DNA from: Bordetella parapertussis
GTDB taxonomy: Bacteria; Pseudomonadota; Gammaproteobacteria; Burkholderiales; Thiobacillaceae
Reading direction: 5' to 3'
DNA: 64,000 bases
Assembly: GCA_945890495.1 (NCBI GenBank)
Contig: CAMDCO010000003.1
Coordinates: 1 to 64,000 of the forward strand
Part shown: positions 47,110-56,129 of the stretch, piece by piece
Layout of the letters: each line of letters opens with the position of its first letter
How positions within the stretch are numbered: the first letter of the stretch is position 1
Notes under the pieces: model-generated
Databases searched by the model: none
What the model saw: only the letters and a program-made list of their open reading frames with translations
What the model was told of the DNA's origin: nothing
Made by a program: the position numbers and the translations under genes

Positions 47110-47123
47110 TTGATGCATGTCAA
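47110..47123 (+). promoter_or_regulatory. FNR/Dnr box, norCB side
   Basis: TTGATGCATGTCAA matches the consensus at all but one base. At -41.5 the plus-strand start falls near 47158, with CACTAT at 47147-47152 as the -10 and an AAGGAG ribosome site before ATG 47183. Confidence 0.82.
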
Positions 47124-47182
47124 TTAAGATGCGCACCTCTTCGGTGCACTATGCGCCCCGAAACCCAACAAAGGAGAGCTTC

Positions 47183-47545
47183 ATGATTGTGGAACCTGTC
47201 GCGCTGGCCAATTTTTTTACCGTGTTTTTCTCGGCCGCTATGGTGATCCTGACGGGCGCTACTTATGCCTTGTTGTTTGCTTATTCGCGTCTGCGTCAGC
47301 GTCCCCGCCTGATGCCGCTGGCCTATGTGGCCTATCTTGGATTATCGGTGTCCGTTTACACGCTGGCTCAGGCCGCGAATCTGTTCAACGACACCTTCTG
47401 GACCTTCATCGTGGGGCTCATGCTCCTCGGTTATTTCGTGGCCCCTCATGGGGTCTGGCATCTTTGCGTGGCGACCCATGACCAGGAATCGGTCGATGGG
47501 CATAAGCCGCACGATGAAGGTAATCCCCTGTTCATTCGTTCCTAA
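47183..47545 (+). CDS. Small membrane protein of unknown function preceding norCB
   Basis: The 120-residue protein has three hydrophobic helices (about 9-34, 46-65 and 71-93) and a His/Asp-rich C-terminal tail (HGVWHLCVATHDQE, DGHKPHDEGN). I do not recognise the family. It is the first gene behind the FNR-type promoter and is followed after 35 bases by norC, so it should be expressed with NO reductase. A role in NorCB assembly, haem delivery or NO handling is possible but unproven. Confidence 0.8.
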   Translation: MIVEPVALANFFTVFFSAAMVILTGATYALLFAYSRLRQRPRLMPLAYVAYLGLSVSVYTLAQAANLFNDTFWTFIVGLMLLGYFVAPHGVWHLCVATHDQESVDGHKPHDEGNPLFIRS

Positions 47546-47580
47546 CCCCACTGTAACAACCTTAAATAGGAGGCTTCGCT

Positions 47581-48228
47581 ATGAGCCAAACTGCGTGGTG
47601 GGCATCTGAATCCCTGTGGAAGAAATCCGCCATCTGGGTAACAGCTGTCTCATTCATTTTCTTGATTTACCTTACCTTTGATACGCTGCCGTATATCAAG
47701 GCGGGCGGTACCAATGTGCCCGGCTTTTCGGTGATCAACAAGCGTATTGACTACCAATACAACGAAGCCAAGCATCGTTACCTGCCGGTCATCGGTCAGG
47801 ACGAGCCGCTGTTCGGCAAGATGCTGACCGAAGCGGAGGCCGAAGCCCTCGTTTCCAAGGGTAAGCTGACCACGCAGGCCAAGAACTGTATGGAATGTCA
47901 CACCCTGCTCGGTAACGGTGCCTATTACGCTCCGGACTTGACCAAGTCTTGGTTGGACCCGGCGTGGGGCTCCAAGGAGACGCGAGAAGCCGATATGGTG
48001 GCCTTCCTGATGGATCCGACCGATAAGCTGCACAACAGCATCGGCCGCAAGATGCCCAATCTGGGGATCACCGAGGAAGAGGCCAAGGCGACCGTTGCCT
48101 TCCTGAAGTGGATGAGTGCGATCAATACGATGGGATTCCCCCACAACTTCAAGACACTGGATCAGTCGGATGCACCGGCGGCTGTTCCTGCTGCGACCGC
48201 CCCGGCGGCTGCAGCCCAACCCAAATAA
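47581..48228 (+). CDS. norC: Nitric oxide reductase cytochrome c subunit
   Basis: The 215-residue membrane-anchored c-type cytochrome has one N-terminal helix (AIWVTAVSFIFLIYLTF), haem motif CMECHTLLG, and the axial Met in GRKMPNLGIT. An Ala/Pro-rich extension (APAAVPAATAPAAAAQPK) at the C-terminus makes it longer than the usual 150 residues. GGAGG ribosome site. It passes electrons to NorB. Confidence 0.95.
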   Translation: MSQTAWWASESLWKKSAIWVTAVSFIFLIYLTFDTLPYIKAGGTNVPGFSVINKRIDYQYNEAKHRYLPVIGQDEPLFGKMLTEAEAEALVSKGKLTTQAKNCMECHTLLGNGAYYAPDLTKSWLDPAWGSKETREADMVAFLMDPTDKLHNSIGRKMPNLGITEEEAKATVAFLKWMSAINTMGFPHNFKTLDQSDAPAAVPAATAPAAAAQPK

Positions 48229-48240
48229 GGAGGCAAGAAC

Positions 48241-49689
48241 ATGAGTGCCTTGGGCGTTTTTAATACGGCAAACCTTAATGGAGGCCAGAAACTGGGGTTG
48301 AAATACCTCACCGTTTCGCTGGTACTGTTTGGTGCGCAAATCTTGTTCGGCCTCTTGGCCGGCTTGCAATTCCTCATGCCTGACTTCTTGTTCGGCATCG
48401 TGGATTTCTCTGTCAACCGTACCTTGCATGTCAACGCCCTCGTGGTGTGGCTGCTTTACGGCTTTATCGGCGGCGTGTATTTCATGCTTGAAGATGAGGC
48501 CAAACACCCCGTCGTGGGCTTGGGACTCGGAAATTTGATCTTCTGGGTGCTGACCTCGGCGGTCGTTGTGGTGGTGCTGGTCTTTTTGCTGGTGCAGGTT
48601 GGCCCTGGCGAGATGAGCTCGATCTGGTTCATCAACGAGGGTCGCGAGTACATCGAGGCACCGCGTTGGGCAGACATTGGTATCGTGGTCTCCGTGTTGG
48701 TCTTCTTCTACAACGTGATGGCGACCTTCACCAAGGGCCGTTATACCGGCATCGGGGGTGTTCTGGTGCTTGACCTGGTTGCCTTGGCTGGTTTGTACCT
48801 GTTTGGCATGGGCTACACCCCGAACATCTCCATGGACCAGTTCTGGTGGTGGTGGGTGATTCACCTGTGGGTTGAGGCGACCTGGGAAGTGCTGGTCGGC
48901 TGCATCATGGCCTACATGTTGATCGAGACCATGGGCGTGCGCCGCAAGATCGTGGAAACCTGGCTATACATTGAGGTTGCCCTCATGTTTGGCTCCGGCA
49001 TCCTGGGTCTGGGTCATCACTACTTCTGGATTGGTACGCCGGAATATTGGCTGACCATTGGTGGTTTCTTCTCTGCCTTGGAACCGATTCCGTTGGTCGC
49101 CATGGTGGTGCATGCCTTGTTTGACTCTGGCGTGCACAGAATGAAGAACACCAATCACCCGGCCCTCGGCTGGACCATTAGTCAGGCGGCAGGTAACTTC
49201 TTTGGTGCGGGTGTATTTGGTTTCATGCACACCCTGCCGCAGATCAACCTGTACACCCATGGCACGCAGTGGACCGCTTCGCATGGCCACTTGGCCTTCT
49301 TCGGGGCCTACTCAACCGCTGTGATTGGCTTCTTCTACCTGGCTGCCCAGAAATCGCGCGGCAATGTGTGGATGAGCGGCAATCTGCCGGGTAATGGCTG
49401 GAAGTGGAAGTGGGGCATGGCCTTGCTGTGGATCGGTATGATTGGCATGACCATGTCGTTGTTGATCGCCGGCTATACTCAATCGCAGCTTGAGCGTGCC
49501 ATCGAGGGTTCGACCTGGATGGGCTACTTTGCCGCCCAGGAACATCCGTGGTTCACGCAGGCGATGAACTGGCGTCAGATCTCCGGCTACGGCTTCTTGC
49601 TGGGCTATATCCTGCTGGTCTGGGACCTCCTGACCATTGGCAAGGGTGAAACCCGCCCGGCTCAGGTTATTGACTCCGAAGCGCACTAA
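48241..49689 (+). CDS. norB: Nitric oxide reductase subunit B
   Basis: Reduces 2 NO to N2O. The 482-residue protein of about 12 helices has haem and FeB ligands in HVNALVVWLLYGFIGG, HLWVEATWEVLVG, LGHHYFWIG and GTQWTASHGHLAFFGAY, with the conserved Glu in the EATWEV motif. This is the short cNor type, with NorC as partner. norQ and norD, often needed for activation, are not in the window. A strong terminator follows. Confidence 0.96.
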   Translation: MSALGVFNTANLNGGQKLGLKYLTVSLVLFGAQILFGLLAGLQFLMPDFLFGIVDFSVNRTLHVNALVVWLLYGFIGGVYFMLEDEAKHPVVGLGLGNLIFWVLTSAVVVVVLVFLLVQVGPGEMSSIWFINEGREYIEAPRWADIGIVVSVLVFFYNVMATFTKGRYTGIGGVLVLDLVALAGLYLFGMGYTPNISMDQFWWWWVIHLWVEATWEVLVGCIMAYMLIETMGVRRKIVETWLYIEVALMFGSGILGLGHHYFWIGTPEYWLTIGGFFSALEPIPLVAMVVHALFDSGVHRMKNTNHPALGWTISQAAGNFFGAGVFGFMHTLPQINLYTHGTQWTASHGHLAFFGAYSTAVIGFFYLAAQKSRGNVWMSGNLPGNGWKWKWGMALLWIGMIGMTMSLLIAGYTQSQLERAIEGSTWMGYFAAQEHPWFTQAMNWRQISGYGFLLGYILLVWDLLTIGKGETRPAQVIDSEAH

Positions 49690-49710
49690 CCGACGGTCTA
49701 TGCCGTCTAA

Positions 49711-49740
49711 AAACGCCCGCCTTGTGCGGGCGTTTTTTTT
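49711..49740 (+). terminator. Rho-independent terminator after norB
   Basis: AACGCCCGC - CTTGT - GCGGGCGTT followed by a run of eight T, 22 bases after the norB stop. Confidence 0.95.
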
Positions 49741-49818
49741 CGTTCGAGCCTTAATTTGGCCAGTTTGGATGGCTACAATAGCCCCCTCGTCCTGGGATCA
49801 GGAATTCAAGGAGTGTCC

Positions 49819-50793
49819 ATGGCCACCTCGTCCGAACTTACTGTTTCTATTGTTATCCCCGTTTATAACGAATACGAAAACCTGCCCGATCTGGTCGAGC
49901 GCGTGCACCTGGCGATGCGGGACTGTGGCCGAACCTGGGAATTGATCTGCGTCGATGACGGTTCGCGGGATGGTAGCGACCGTTTGTTGGCACAACTGGC
50001 CGAGACGCATCCGGCCCTTCAACCCCTCTGGCTGAAGCGCAATTACGGGCAATCGACGGCGATGCAGGCGGGTTTTGATGCGGCGCGTGGGGCGGTGATC
50101 GTTACCCTTGATGGCGACCTGCAAAACGACCCGGCCGATATCCCGCGCCTCTTGGATAGGCTCGACGCGAGTCCGCAGGTGGACATCATTTCCGGCTGGC
50201 GCGAGAAACGCAAGGACGCCTTTATCCTGCGTAAGTTGCCGTCTTGGCTGGCCAATAAACTGATTTCCAAGGTCACCGGCGTGCGTCTGCATGACTATGG
50301 TTGCTCGTTGAAGCTTTATCGCCGCGAGGCGCTGGCCAATGTGAAGCTGTATGGCGAACTGCATCGTTTCGTGCCGGCCCTGGCGCGCGAATTCGGTGCC
50401 CGCGTGATCGAGACCCCGGTGATGCACCATCCGCGCCTGCGTGGGGTCTCCAAGTACAGCATCGACCGCACCATTCGCGTCCTGCTCGACCTCTTGTGGG
50501 TCAAGTTCCTGCTCCGTTTTCTGCATCGCCCCATGCACGCCTTTGGCGGTGTCGGCCTGGTCCTCTTGGTCCCGGGCGTGCTGATGCTGGCCTGGCTGGC
50601 GGGTCTCAAGCTGTTCACCGGGGTCGATATTGGCGGCCGTCCGCTGCTGATGTTGGGGGTGATGTTTACCCTCATGGGCGGGCAGTTCCTGGGTATGGGG
50701 ATCCTGGGCGAGATCCTGATCCGTATCTGGCACGAGCCGACCCGGTCGCAGTATCTGTTGCGTGAGGCGCCCACCGAGTCCTCGTCGACCTAA
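49819..50793 (+). CDS. ArnC/DPM-like glycosyltransferase (GT2) with membrane anchor
   Basis: The 324-residue enzyme transfers sugars to undecaprenyl phosphate. GT2 motifs: VSIVIPVYNEYENLP, CVDDGSRDGS and TLDGDLQNDP (metal site), with GVSKYSIDRT near the catalytic end. Two C-terminal helices (about 240-260 and 272-295) match ArnC/GtrB. ATG 49819 is supported by the start of homology. It is coupled to an ArnT-like GT39, suggesting modification of lipid A or another envelope glycan. The transferred sugar is unknown. Confidence 0.88.
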   Translation: MATSSELTVSIVIPVYNEYENLPDLVERVHLAMRDCGRTWELICVDDGSRDGSDRLLAQLAETHPALQPLWLKRNYGQSTAMQAGFDAARGAVIVTLDGDLQNDPADIPRLLDRLDASPQVDIISGWREKRKDAFILRKLPSWLANKLISKVTGVRLHDYGCSLKLYRREALANVKLYGELHRFVPALAREFGARVIETPVMHHPRLRGVSKYSIDRTIRVLLDLLWVKFLLRFLHRPMHAFGGVGLVLLVPGVLMLAWLAGLKLFTGVDIGGRPLLMLGVMFTLMGGQFLGMGILGEILIRIWHEPTRSQYLLREAPTESSST

Positions 50794-50803
50794 TCGGGCC
50801 GTG

Positions 50804-52330
50804 ATGCGTCACTGGCCCCTCTGGTTGCTGTTGCTCCTGCCCTTTGTGGGGCTGGGCAGCGCGCCGCTCTTCGATCTCGACGAGGGGGCCTTCACGGCGG
50901 CAACGACCGAGATGTTCCTGCGCGGTGATTTCTGGTCAACCTATCTTCTGGGTGAGCCGCGCACCGACAAGCCCATCCTGATCTATTGGCTGCAAGCGGC
51001 CTCGATCATGGCCTTTGGCCCTACGGAGTGGGCCTTCCGCCTGCCCTCTGCGCTGGCCGGGAGCGCCTGGATCGCGATTACCTGGTTGTTTGTCGCACGG
51101 GTGGCCGATCCGGGTCGGGCCTTGCTGGCGGCCCTGATTGTGGCTACAGCGGCAGGGGTTAGCGTTATCCTGCGCGCGGCGACGGCTGATGCCTTGCTCA
51201 ATCTGTGGCTGGCGGCGGCCGGTTATGCCACCTGGCTGTGGCTGGCCGAAGGACGCATCGTTTGGCGTTATGTTGGTTTTGCGGCCATGGCGCTGGGTTT
51301 TCTGACCAAGGGGCCGGTCGCGGTGGTGGTGCCGGCGGCGGCTGTCTTTTTGTGGTGTGCGAGCCGGGGCGAATGGCGGCGTTTCTGGCACTGGGGCATC
51401 GGCACGGATATCCGCTCGCTGGGGCCGGTCCTGCTCTTTATCGCACTCGCCTCGCCCTGGTTCATCGTCCAGTACTTGCGCGAGGGGCTGACCTTCTTCG
51501 AGGGTTTTTTCCTCAAACACAACCTGCAACGCTACGACTCGGCGATGGAGGGACATCGCGGCCAGTATTTCTATTACCTCTGGGTCGTGCCGCTCTCGCT
51601 CTTGCCGCATTCCGGCTGGTTACTGGCGGCGTTCCTGCGGTGGCGGCGGATCTGGGATGACCCGCTACAACGCTTCGGTCTGCTCTGGTTCCTGTTTGTG
51701 CTGGTCTTTTTCAGTTTCTCCGGCACCCAGTTGCCGCACTATGTCTATTACGGCTACGGCGGTTTGATTCTGGTTCTGGTGGGTCAGACGCATTTGAACC
51801 GGTTCGTGGCCTTTCTGCCGGCGCTGTTGGGATTTGCCTTTCTGTTGGCCTTGCCTTGGCTATTGGCGGCAGCGGCCCCGAACCTGCGACCGGACGACCG
51901 TTTGTTGGCGGCGGATTTGGGGGCGCATTTTGATACGACCTTTATCGTGGCCTTCGCGCTGCTAACCCTGCTTAATGGGGTCTGGCTGGTGCGGGGCCGC
52001 AGTACGCAACGGGTGATCTACTGGCAAGGAGTGACGGCTGCGCTGGCCTTTGCACTGGTCTTGTTGCCGGCGATCGGCGGGCTGTTGCAGGGCCCGATTC
52101 GTCAGGCCGGGCAGATTGCCGCCGGGATGTCGGCCCCTCTGGCCCTGTACGGCGTCAACACCCCGAGCTTTCAGACCTATGCCGGCCGAGCCGTGGCCCG
52201 TCGTGCCCCGCAAGCCGGTGAGATCGCCCTGACGCGCGCGAGCCGTCTGGCCGACCTGCCCGGTGCCGAGGTACTCTTTCGCGAACGGGGTTACTTGCTA
52301 GTGCGGATGCCGGTCGCTACGGGTCGATAA
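50804..52330 (+). CDS. ArnT-like glycosyltransferase (GT39/83)
   Basis: The 508-residue polytopic GT-C enzyme has the GT-C acidic motif LFDLDEGAFTAATTEMF and LGEPRTDKPILIYWLQAAS, features of ArnT/PMT enzymes. It moves a sugar from a polyprenyl carrier onto an envelope acceptor. It starts 10 bases after the GT2 stop. Its 3' end overlaps the 3' end of the next gene by 40 bases. Confidence 0.85.
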   Translation: MRHWPLWLLLLLPFVGLGSAPLFDLDEGAFTAATTEMFLRGDFWSTYLLGEPRTDKPILIYWLQAASIMAFGPTEWAFRLPSALAGSAWIAITWLFVARVADPGRALLAALIVATAAGVSVILRAATADALLNLWLAAAGYATWLWLAEGRIVWRYVGFAAMALGFLTKGPVAVVVPAAAVFLWCASRGEWRRFWHWGIGTDIRSLGPVLLFIALASPWFIVQYLREGLTFFEGFFLKHNLQRYDSAMEGHRGQYFYYLWVVPLSLLPHSGWLLAAFLRWRRIWDDPLQRFGLLWFLFVLVFFSFSGTQLPHYVYYGYGGLILVLVGQTHLNRFVAFLPALLGFAFLLALPWLLAAAAPNLRPDDRLLAADLGAHFDTTFIVAFALLTLLNGVWLVRGRSTQRVIYWQGVTAALAFALVLLPAIGGLLQGPIRQAGQIAAGMSAPLALYGVNTPSFQTYAGRAVARRAPQAGEIALTRASRLADLPGAEVLFRERGYLLVRMPVATGR

Positions 52331-53829
52331 CCTTCAACCAAAAAGACGCTGTAGCGGCGGGTGAGGTCCCGGTGGACGGGGATGACGATCTCCGGCAGGG
52401 GCGTAACGGAGGCGAAGTGCTGGCGCAGGAAGGCCAGATCCATCGCTCCGCCCACGAGCAGGAAGGCCCCATCGGGCGCTGTACCGAGGTCATTCATGAG
52501 GGCGTAGTGACTGCGGACCTGTCCGGACAGATTCCAGAAATAGGCCGGCCGCGAGCGGGGCCGGGCGTAATACAGGAGCTCGGTAATAACATCCCGGTCG
52601 GTACACAACAGGCGTGCCTCGGGGTGAGCGGCGAGCTGAGCCGCTACGGCCGCACCGAATGCGCGCCAGCCGGTGATGCGGTGATAGGGGTCCGTTTTTC
52701 GAGTTAGTTCTACGCCGATCCCGCGTGCCAGGTCGTGATAGTGGTAGATCACGGCACCCAGGGCCAGGTTGAGGCTCAGGGCCAGGATTAACAGGCGGCG
52801 GCTATTGCTTTGTAAGAGGGCGATGACGATCAGTGGTGTCGCTGCGACATAGGCAAAGGCGGCCCAGTTGGCGAAGGCGCGCGAGAGCAGGGCCAGACCC
52901 ATGAAGCTGGCGAGCGGCAGGAACACAAACCAGGCCAGAAAACGCAACGCGGGGTTGTCGAGCCAACGGCGTGGGCGCAGGGCCAGGCCGGTCAGGATGG
53001 CGAACAAGAGCGGGCCGAATACAGCAAATTGGGCGCCGAAAAATTCCAGTAGTTTGCCCGGGTGGAGCAGACCTTGATCGAGTTGCGAGATCTCCGCCGT
53101 GTGCTGAAAACTGGCGAACTGGTGTTGGGCGTTCCAGATGAGATTGGGCGCAAACAGGGCCAATGCAATGGCTAGGGCAACGAAGGGTTTGGCGGTGGTC
53201 AGATGACCGCGCCGCTGCGATTCGCTCAAGAGCCAGCCCAGGGCGGCAACGCCAAAGGCGACCATGGTGTATTTCGACAGCAGACCCAGGCCGACGAGGG
53301 TGCCTAGAAGCAACCAGTCACGCCAACGATCCAGGTCGACGGCGCGCACCAAGGCCCAGAGGGCGGCGCTCCAGAAAAAGAGTAGGGCGGCATCGGTGGT
53401 GATCAGCCAACTGCCGAGGGCAACGACCGGCAGGGTCGCGTAGGCCAGGGCCGTCCACAGGGGCGCAGCGGGTGCGTGCAGGCTGGGTTGCCAGGCTAGC
53501 AGCCGGCGGGTGGTGAAATAGAGCAGGATCGCGCCCAGCGGATAGAGTACGAGGGAAGGCGCACGCACGGCGAATTCGCTGTCGCCCAGAAGCGCGGTGC
53601 TGAGGGCGATTAGCCAAGCGAGCATGGGCGGTTTCGAGTAATAGCCCCAGGCCGGTGCGGTGGACCAGTCCCAATATTGCGCCTCGTCAAAGAACAGTTC
53701 GGGCTGGGCGTGGAGGGCGGCCGCAAGCCGCCAGATTGTGAGGGCCAGAAGGGCCAGGCCGAGCCAGCGCAGATCCTGAGTGAGGCGGTCAGGCATCGAG
53801 CGGTCAGTCATGGGGACGGGCCTTGTCAT
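52291..53829 (-). CDS. GT39-like membrane glycosyltransferase
   Basis: The 512-residue GT-C protein has the catalytic Asp region ELFFDEAQYWDWS, followed by GYYSKPPMLAWLIAL and TTDAALLFFWSAALWALVRA, typical of dolichyl-phosphate-mannose-type transferases. Ten or more helices. The N-terminal start could be ATG 53829, 53811 or 53799. Tail-to-tail with the ArnT-like gene, so the two are not in one transcript; both may decorate the same structure. Confidence 0.8.
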   Translation of the reverse strand: MTRPVPMTDRSMPDRLTQDLRWLGLALLALTIWRLAAALHAQPELFFDEAQYWDWSTAPAWGYYSKPPMLAWLIALSTALLGDSEFAVRAPSLVLYPLGAILLYFTTRRLLAWQPSLHAPAAPLWTALAYATLPVVALGSWLITTDAALLFFWSAALWALVRAVDLDRWRDWLLLGTLVGLGLLSKYTMVAFGVAALGWLLSESQRRGHLTTAKPFVALAIALALFAPNLIWNAQHQFASFQHTAEISQLDQGLLHPGKLLEFFGAQFAVFGPLLFAILTGLALRPRRWLDNPALRFLAWFVFLPLASFMGLALLSRAFANWAAFAYVAATPLIVIALLQSNSRRLLILALSLNLALGAVIYHYHDLARGIGVELTRKTDPYHRITGWRAFGAAVAAQLAAHPEARLLCTDRDVITELLYYARPRSRPAYFWNLSGQVRSHYALMNDLGTAPDGAFLLVGGAMDLAFLRQHFASVTPLPEIVIPVHRDLTRRYSVFLVEGYRPVATGIRTSK

Positions 53830-54493
53830 CCTGGCTCAGATTGCTTTCAAATTGCGCGGCCTGACGGTGTTGGCGATACAGGCGGGCGCCGATGACGGCG
53901 GAGATAACGAACAACCCAGCGGCGATGCTCAGGCGCAGGCTGGGGTCCACATTCACGCCACTCCCGGCGAGGGCGAAGATCAGGGTCTGGGGCAAAAAGC
54001 CTAAGGCCGAGCCGGCAAAGAAGGGCCGGGCGGCGGTGTGGCTGACCCCGGCGACGAGGTTGGTCAGCAGGTTGCTACCGACGGGCAGGAGGCGGATCAC
54101 CAGGGCCATGTTGAACGGGCTGTGGCCGAGAAAGACATCCACTTGTGCGATGCGACGCGCAAAGCGGCGTTTCATCAGGTCGCGGGCGAGGACGCGGGCG
54201 TAATAAAAGCTGGCGATGCAGCCCATGACGGTTGCTAGCAGGGCCAGCGCCGTACCGATGACGAAGCCAAAGGCATAACCGCCGAGAAAGGCGAAGACCT
54301 GGCGCGGCAGTCCGACCGCCATCGCCAAAGTGCCCACGGCGAGAAAGAGCAGCTCGCCACGCAGACCTTGCCCGCGCACGGTGGTGTCGATCCAGTGTTC
54401 GTTGAGGCTGTCGAGGCCCAAGTGGCGCACGGCCAAGCCCAGCAGCACAAGGGCCGCCATCAGGAGGGCGCTTTTTGCAAAGGTGCGTAGCAT
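53804..54493 (-). CDS. TVP38/TMEM64 (DedA-like) membrane protein
   Basis: The 229-residue VTT-domain protein has motifs VGLPRQVFAFLGGYAFGFVIG, FNMALVIRLLPVGSNLLTNLVAGVS and FFAGSALGFLPQTLIFALAGSG. Such proteins are lipid scramblase or transporter candidates. ATG 54493 precedes the first helix. The stop overlaps the upstream end of the GT39 gene, so they form one minus-strand unit; lipid-linked sugar handling is a reasonable guess. Confidence 0.83.
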   Translation of the reverse strand: MLRTFAKSALLMAALVLLGLAVRHLGLDSLNEHWIDTTVRGQGLRGELLFLAVGTLAMAVGLPRQVFAFLGGYAFGFVIGTALALLATVMGCIASFYYARVLARDLMKRRFARRIAQVDVFLGHSPFNMALVIRLLPVGSNLLTNLVAGVSHTAARPFFAGSALGFLPQTLIFALAGSGVNVDPSLRLSIAAGLFVISAVIGARLYRQHRQAAQFESNLSQDDKARPHD

Positions 54494-54560
54494 GGGCCGG
54501 ATTGTATCCGCATTCCATGACGGGACCGGCGACACCCGGCTATCGTCGCAGCCGCGTTAG

Positions 54561-54687
54561 CGTGAAACAACACGGCCATTGGCGGAGGGGCAACCCCCCG
54601 TGGTTGCCCTGGTTGGGCAGGCGCGAGGACGGCTCCTGCAATCGGTTTCATGATTTGGGGTGGCATGAATGCCATGAAAGTTGAGGG
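54561..54687. repeat. 127-bp repeat, copy B, upstream of tRNA-Ser
   Basis: Gap-free match to 42051-42177 (about ten mismatches). The piece that encodes the start of nirH in copy A is retained here as a non-functional ATG GCC GTG TTG frame. It ends 49 bases before the tRNA. Confidence 0.9.
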
Positions 54688-54736
54688 CTTTTTGCTTGCC
54701 CGGGAGGGTGCTTCCCTGTATGCTTCACCACCTTCC

Positions 54737-54827
54737 GGAGAGGTGGATGAGTGGTTTAAGTCGCACGCCTGGAAAGCGTGTGTAGGTTCATAGCCTACCG
54801 CGGGTTCGAATCCCGCCTTCTCCGCCA
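54737..54827 (+). tRNA. tRNA-Ser (anticodon GGA)
   Basis: The acceptor GGAGAGG pairs with CTTCTCC, followed by discriminator G and encoded CCA. The anticodon stem CACGC/GCGTG encloses CTGGAAA, giving GGA. A long variable arm (TGTAGG...CCTACC) and GGTTCGAATCC T-loop complete a class II tRNA. It reads UCC/UCU. Confidence 0.97.
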
Positions 54828-54860
54828 GATGTTTGCAGGATTCCATCCTGTTGTATCCCG

Positions 54861-54893
54861 AAACCCGCAGCGCATTCGCGTTGCGGGTTTTTT
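54861..54893 (+). terminator. Terminator after tRNA-Ser
   Basis: AAACCCGCAGCGCATTCGCG plus TTGCGGG forms a stem followed by six T. The region 54894-55067 that follows is AT-richer and holds no gene I can support. Confidence 0.85.
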
Positions 54894-55067
54894 ATCGCCT
54901 GAGCCATAACTGCTGCGTGTTATTGGCATGGTATTGGCGTTGGAATGGGGCGCAGGGGTATTGTGCTGAGGTGCTGTATTGCCGGTTTTGTTCTGGATCA
55001 CAACCGCTATTTGCGTTGTTTTGATTGATTGAATCCCGCACGAACAATAGGTTTATTTGTGGGGTGT

Positions 55068-55096
55068 TTGCAATTACGGAATAAGTTGATTATATT
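55068..55096 (+). promoter_or_regulatory. Promoter of the H-NS-like gene
   Basis: TTGCAA (-35) and TATATT (-10) are separated by exactly 17 bases. The start would fall near 55103, giving a 35-base leader with an AGGAG ribosome site before ATG 55138. Confidence 0.75.
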
Positions 55097-55137
55097 CGCG
55101 CCGTTGAATTTCAATTTATTTACAGGAGACTAGTAAT

Positions 55138-55506
55138 ATGGCAACGCATCAGGAAATTATGGCGCAGATCAAGCAATTGAAGAAGGATGCTGCGATGGCT
55201 CGGCGTGTTGAAAAGGCGCAAGCAAAGAAGGATGCAAAGAAAGATATTGAGGCACAGCGTCGTTCCGAATTGTCGGGCGTTATTGCCCAGATTCGCGACA
55301 TGATGAAGCAACATGGCGTTACGGTAGCTGATCTGGGTGGTGGGCGTGGTCGTCCGAAATCGGCTACGGCGGGTGTTAAGGGTGAGATTCGTTATGCCAA
55401 CCCGGCCGGCGGCAAGGGCTGGACGGGCAAGGGCCGCAAGCCGGCCTGGGTGGTGGATGCCTTGGCTCAGGGGCGTGCCTTGAGCGATTTTGCGATCAAT
55501 AAATAA
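55138..55506 (+). CDS. H-NS family nucleoid-associated protein
   Basis: The 122-residue protein has an N-terminal oligomerising coiled coil (residues 1-60, Lys/Ala/Glu-rich) and a C-terminal H-NS DNA-binding domain with the AT-hook-like RGRPKS, then VKGEIRYANPAGGKGWTGKGRKPAW. It binds AT-rich minor grooves and silences foreign DNA. It sits alone between its own promoter and a terminator. Confidence 0.92.
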   Translation: MATHQEIMAQIKQLKKDAAMARRVEKAQAKKDAKKDIEAQRRSELSGVIAQIRDMMKQHGVTVADLGGGRGRPKSATAGVKGEIRYANPAGGKGWTGKGRKPAWVVDALAQGRALSDFAINK

Positions 55507-55524
55507 CGGCACACATTAGCCAAC

Positions 55525-55552
55525 AAAAAAGGCCGCAATTGCGGCCTTTTTT
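55525..55552. terminator. Bidirectional terminator between the H-NS-like gene and efp
   Basis: A perfect stem GGCCGCAATTGCGGCC flanked by six A on the left and six T on the right, so it can serve both convergent genes. Confidence 0.93.
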
Positions 55553-55568
55553 GCATTGCAGCATTCGT

Positions 55569-56129
55569 TTATTTGACGCGGCTGCGGTATTCGCCGGTTG
55601 AGGTATCGATCTCGATCTTGTCACCGATTTCGACAAAGGCCGGAACCTGGATTTCATGGAGGGTCGGCAGGATGCGGGCCGGTTTCATGACCTTGCCGGA
55701 GGTGTCGCCCTTGACGGCCGGTTCGGTGTATTCGACTTCGCGTACGACATAGCTGGGCATGGCAATGGAAAGGGCCTTGCCTTCGTAGAAGACGACCTCG
55801 ATCGGCATGCCATCGTCCAGGAAGGGCAGGGCATCGCTCATGTATTCCGCCTCAACCTCGTATTGGTTGTAATCGGCATCCATGAAGACATACATGGGGT
55901 CGGCGAAATAGGAATAGGTACATTCCTTCTTGTCGAGGATGACTTGATCAAACTTGTCATCGGCGCGATAGACGGCTTCGCTGCCGGCGCCGGTGAGCAG
56001 GTTCTTGAATTTCATCTTGACGACGGAGGAGTTGCGGCCCGATTTGGAAAATTCGGCCCTTTGGACGACCAGAGGGTCCTTGCCGACCATGACCACATTA
56101 CCTGCCCGCAGTTCTTGTGCTGTCTTCAT
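55569..56129 (-). CDS. efp: Elongation factor P (Arg32 type)
   Basis: The 186-residue factor rescues ribosomes stalled at polyproline. The KOW-like domain I carries the tip loop KSGRNSS with Arg at position 32, the residue rhamnosylated by EarP; lysine-type EF-P would have Lys here. EarP (31.7 kb) and dTDP-rhamnose synthesis (6-10 kb) are both in this window. The C-terminal signature is [17 protein letters not shown]. Confidence 0.97.
   Translation of the reverse strand: MKTAQELRAGNVVMVGKDPLVVQRAEFSKSGRNSSVVKMKFKNLLTGAGSEAVYRADDKFDQVILDKKECTYSYFADPMYVFMDADYNQYEVEAEYMSDALPFLDDGMPIEVVFYEGKALSIAMPSYVVREVEYTEPAVKGDTSGKVMKPARILPTLHEIQVPAFVEIGDKIEIDTSTGEYRSRVK

Noticed and set aside
53318-54535. 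Short alternative frames over the GT39 and TVP38 genes
   Set aside because: They are shadows of the minus-strand membrane-protein genes and show no domain.
54828-55067. Integration site or integrase remnant downstream of tRNA-Ser
   Set aside because: No integrase gene and no second copy of the tRNA 3' end was found; the AT-rich gap alone is not enough.
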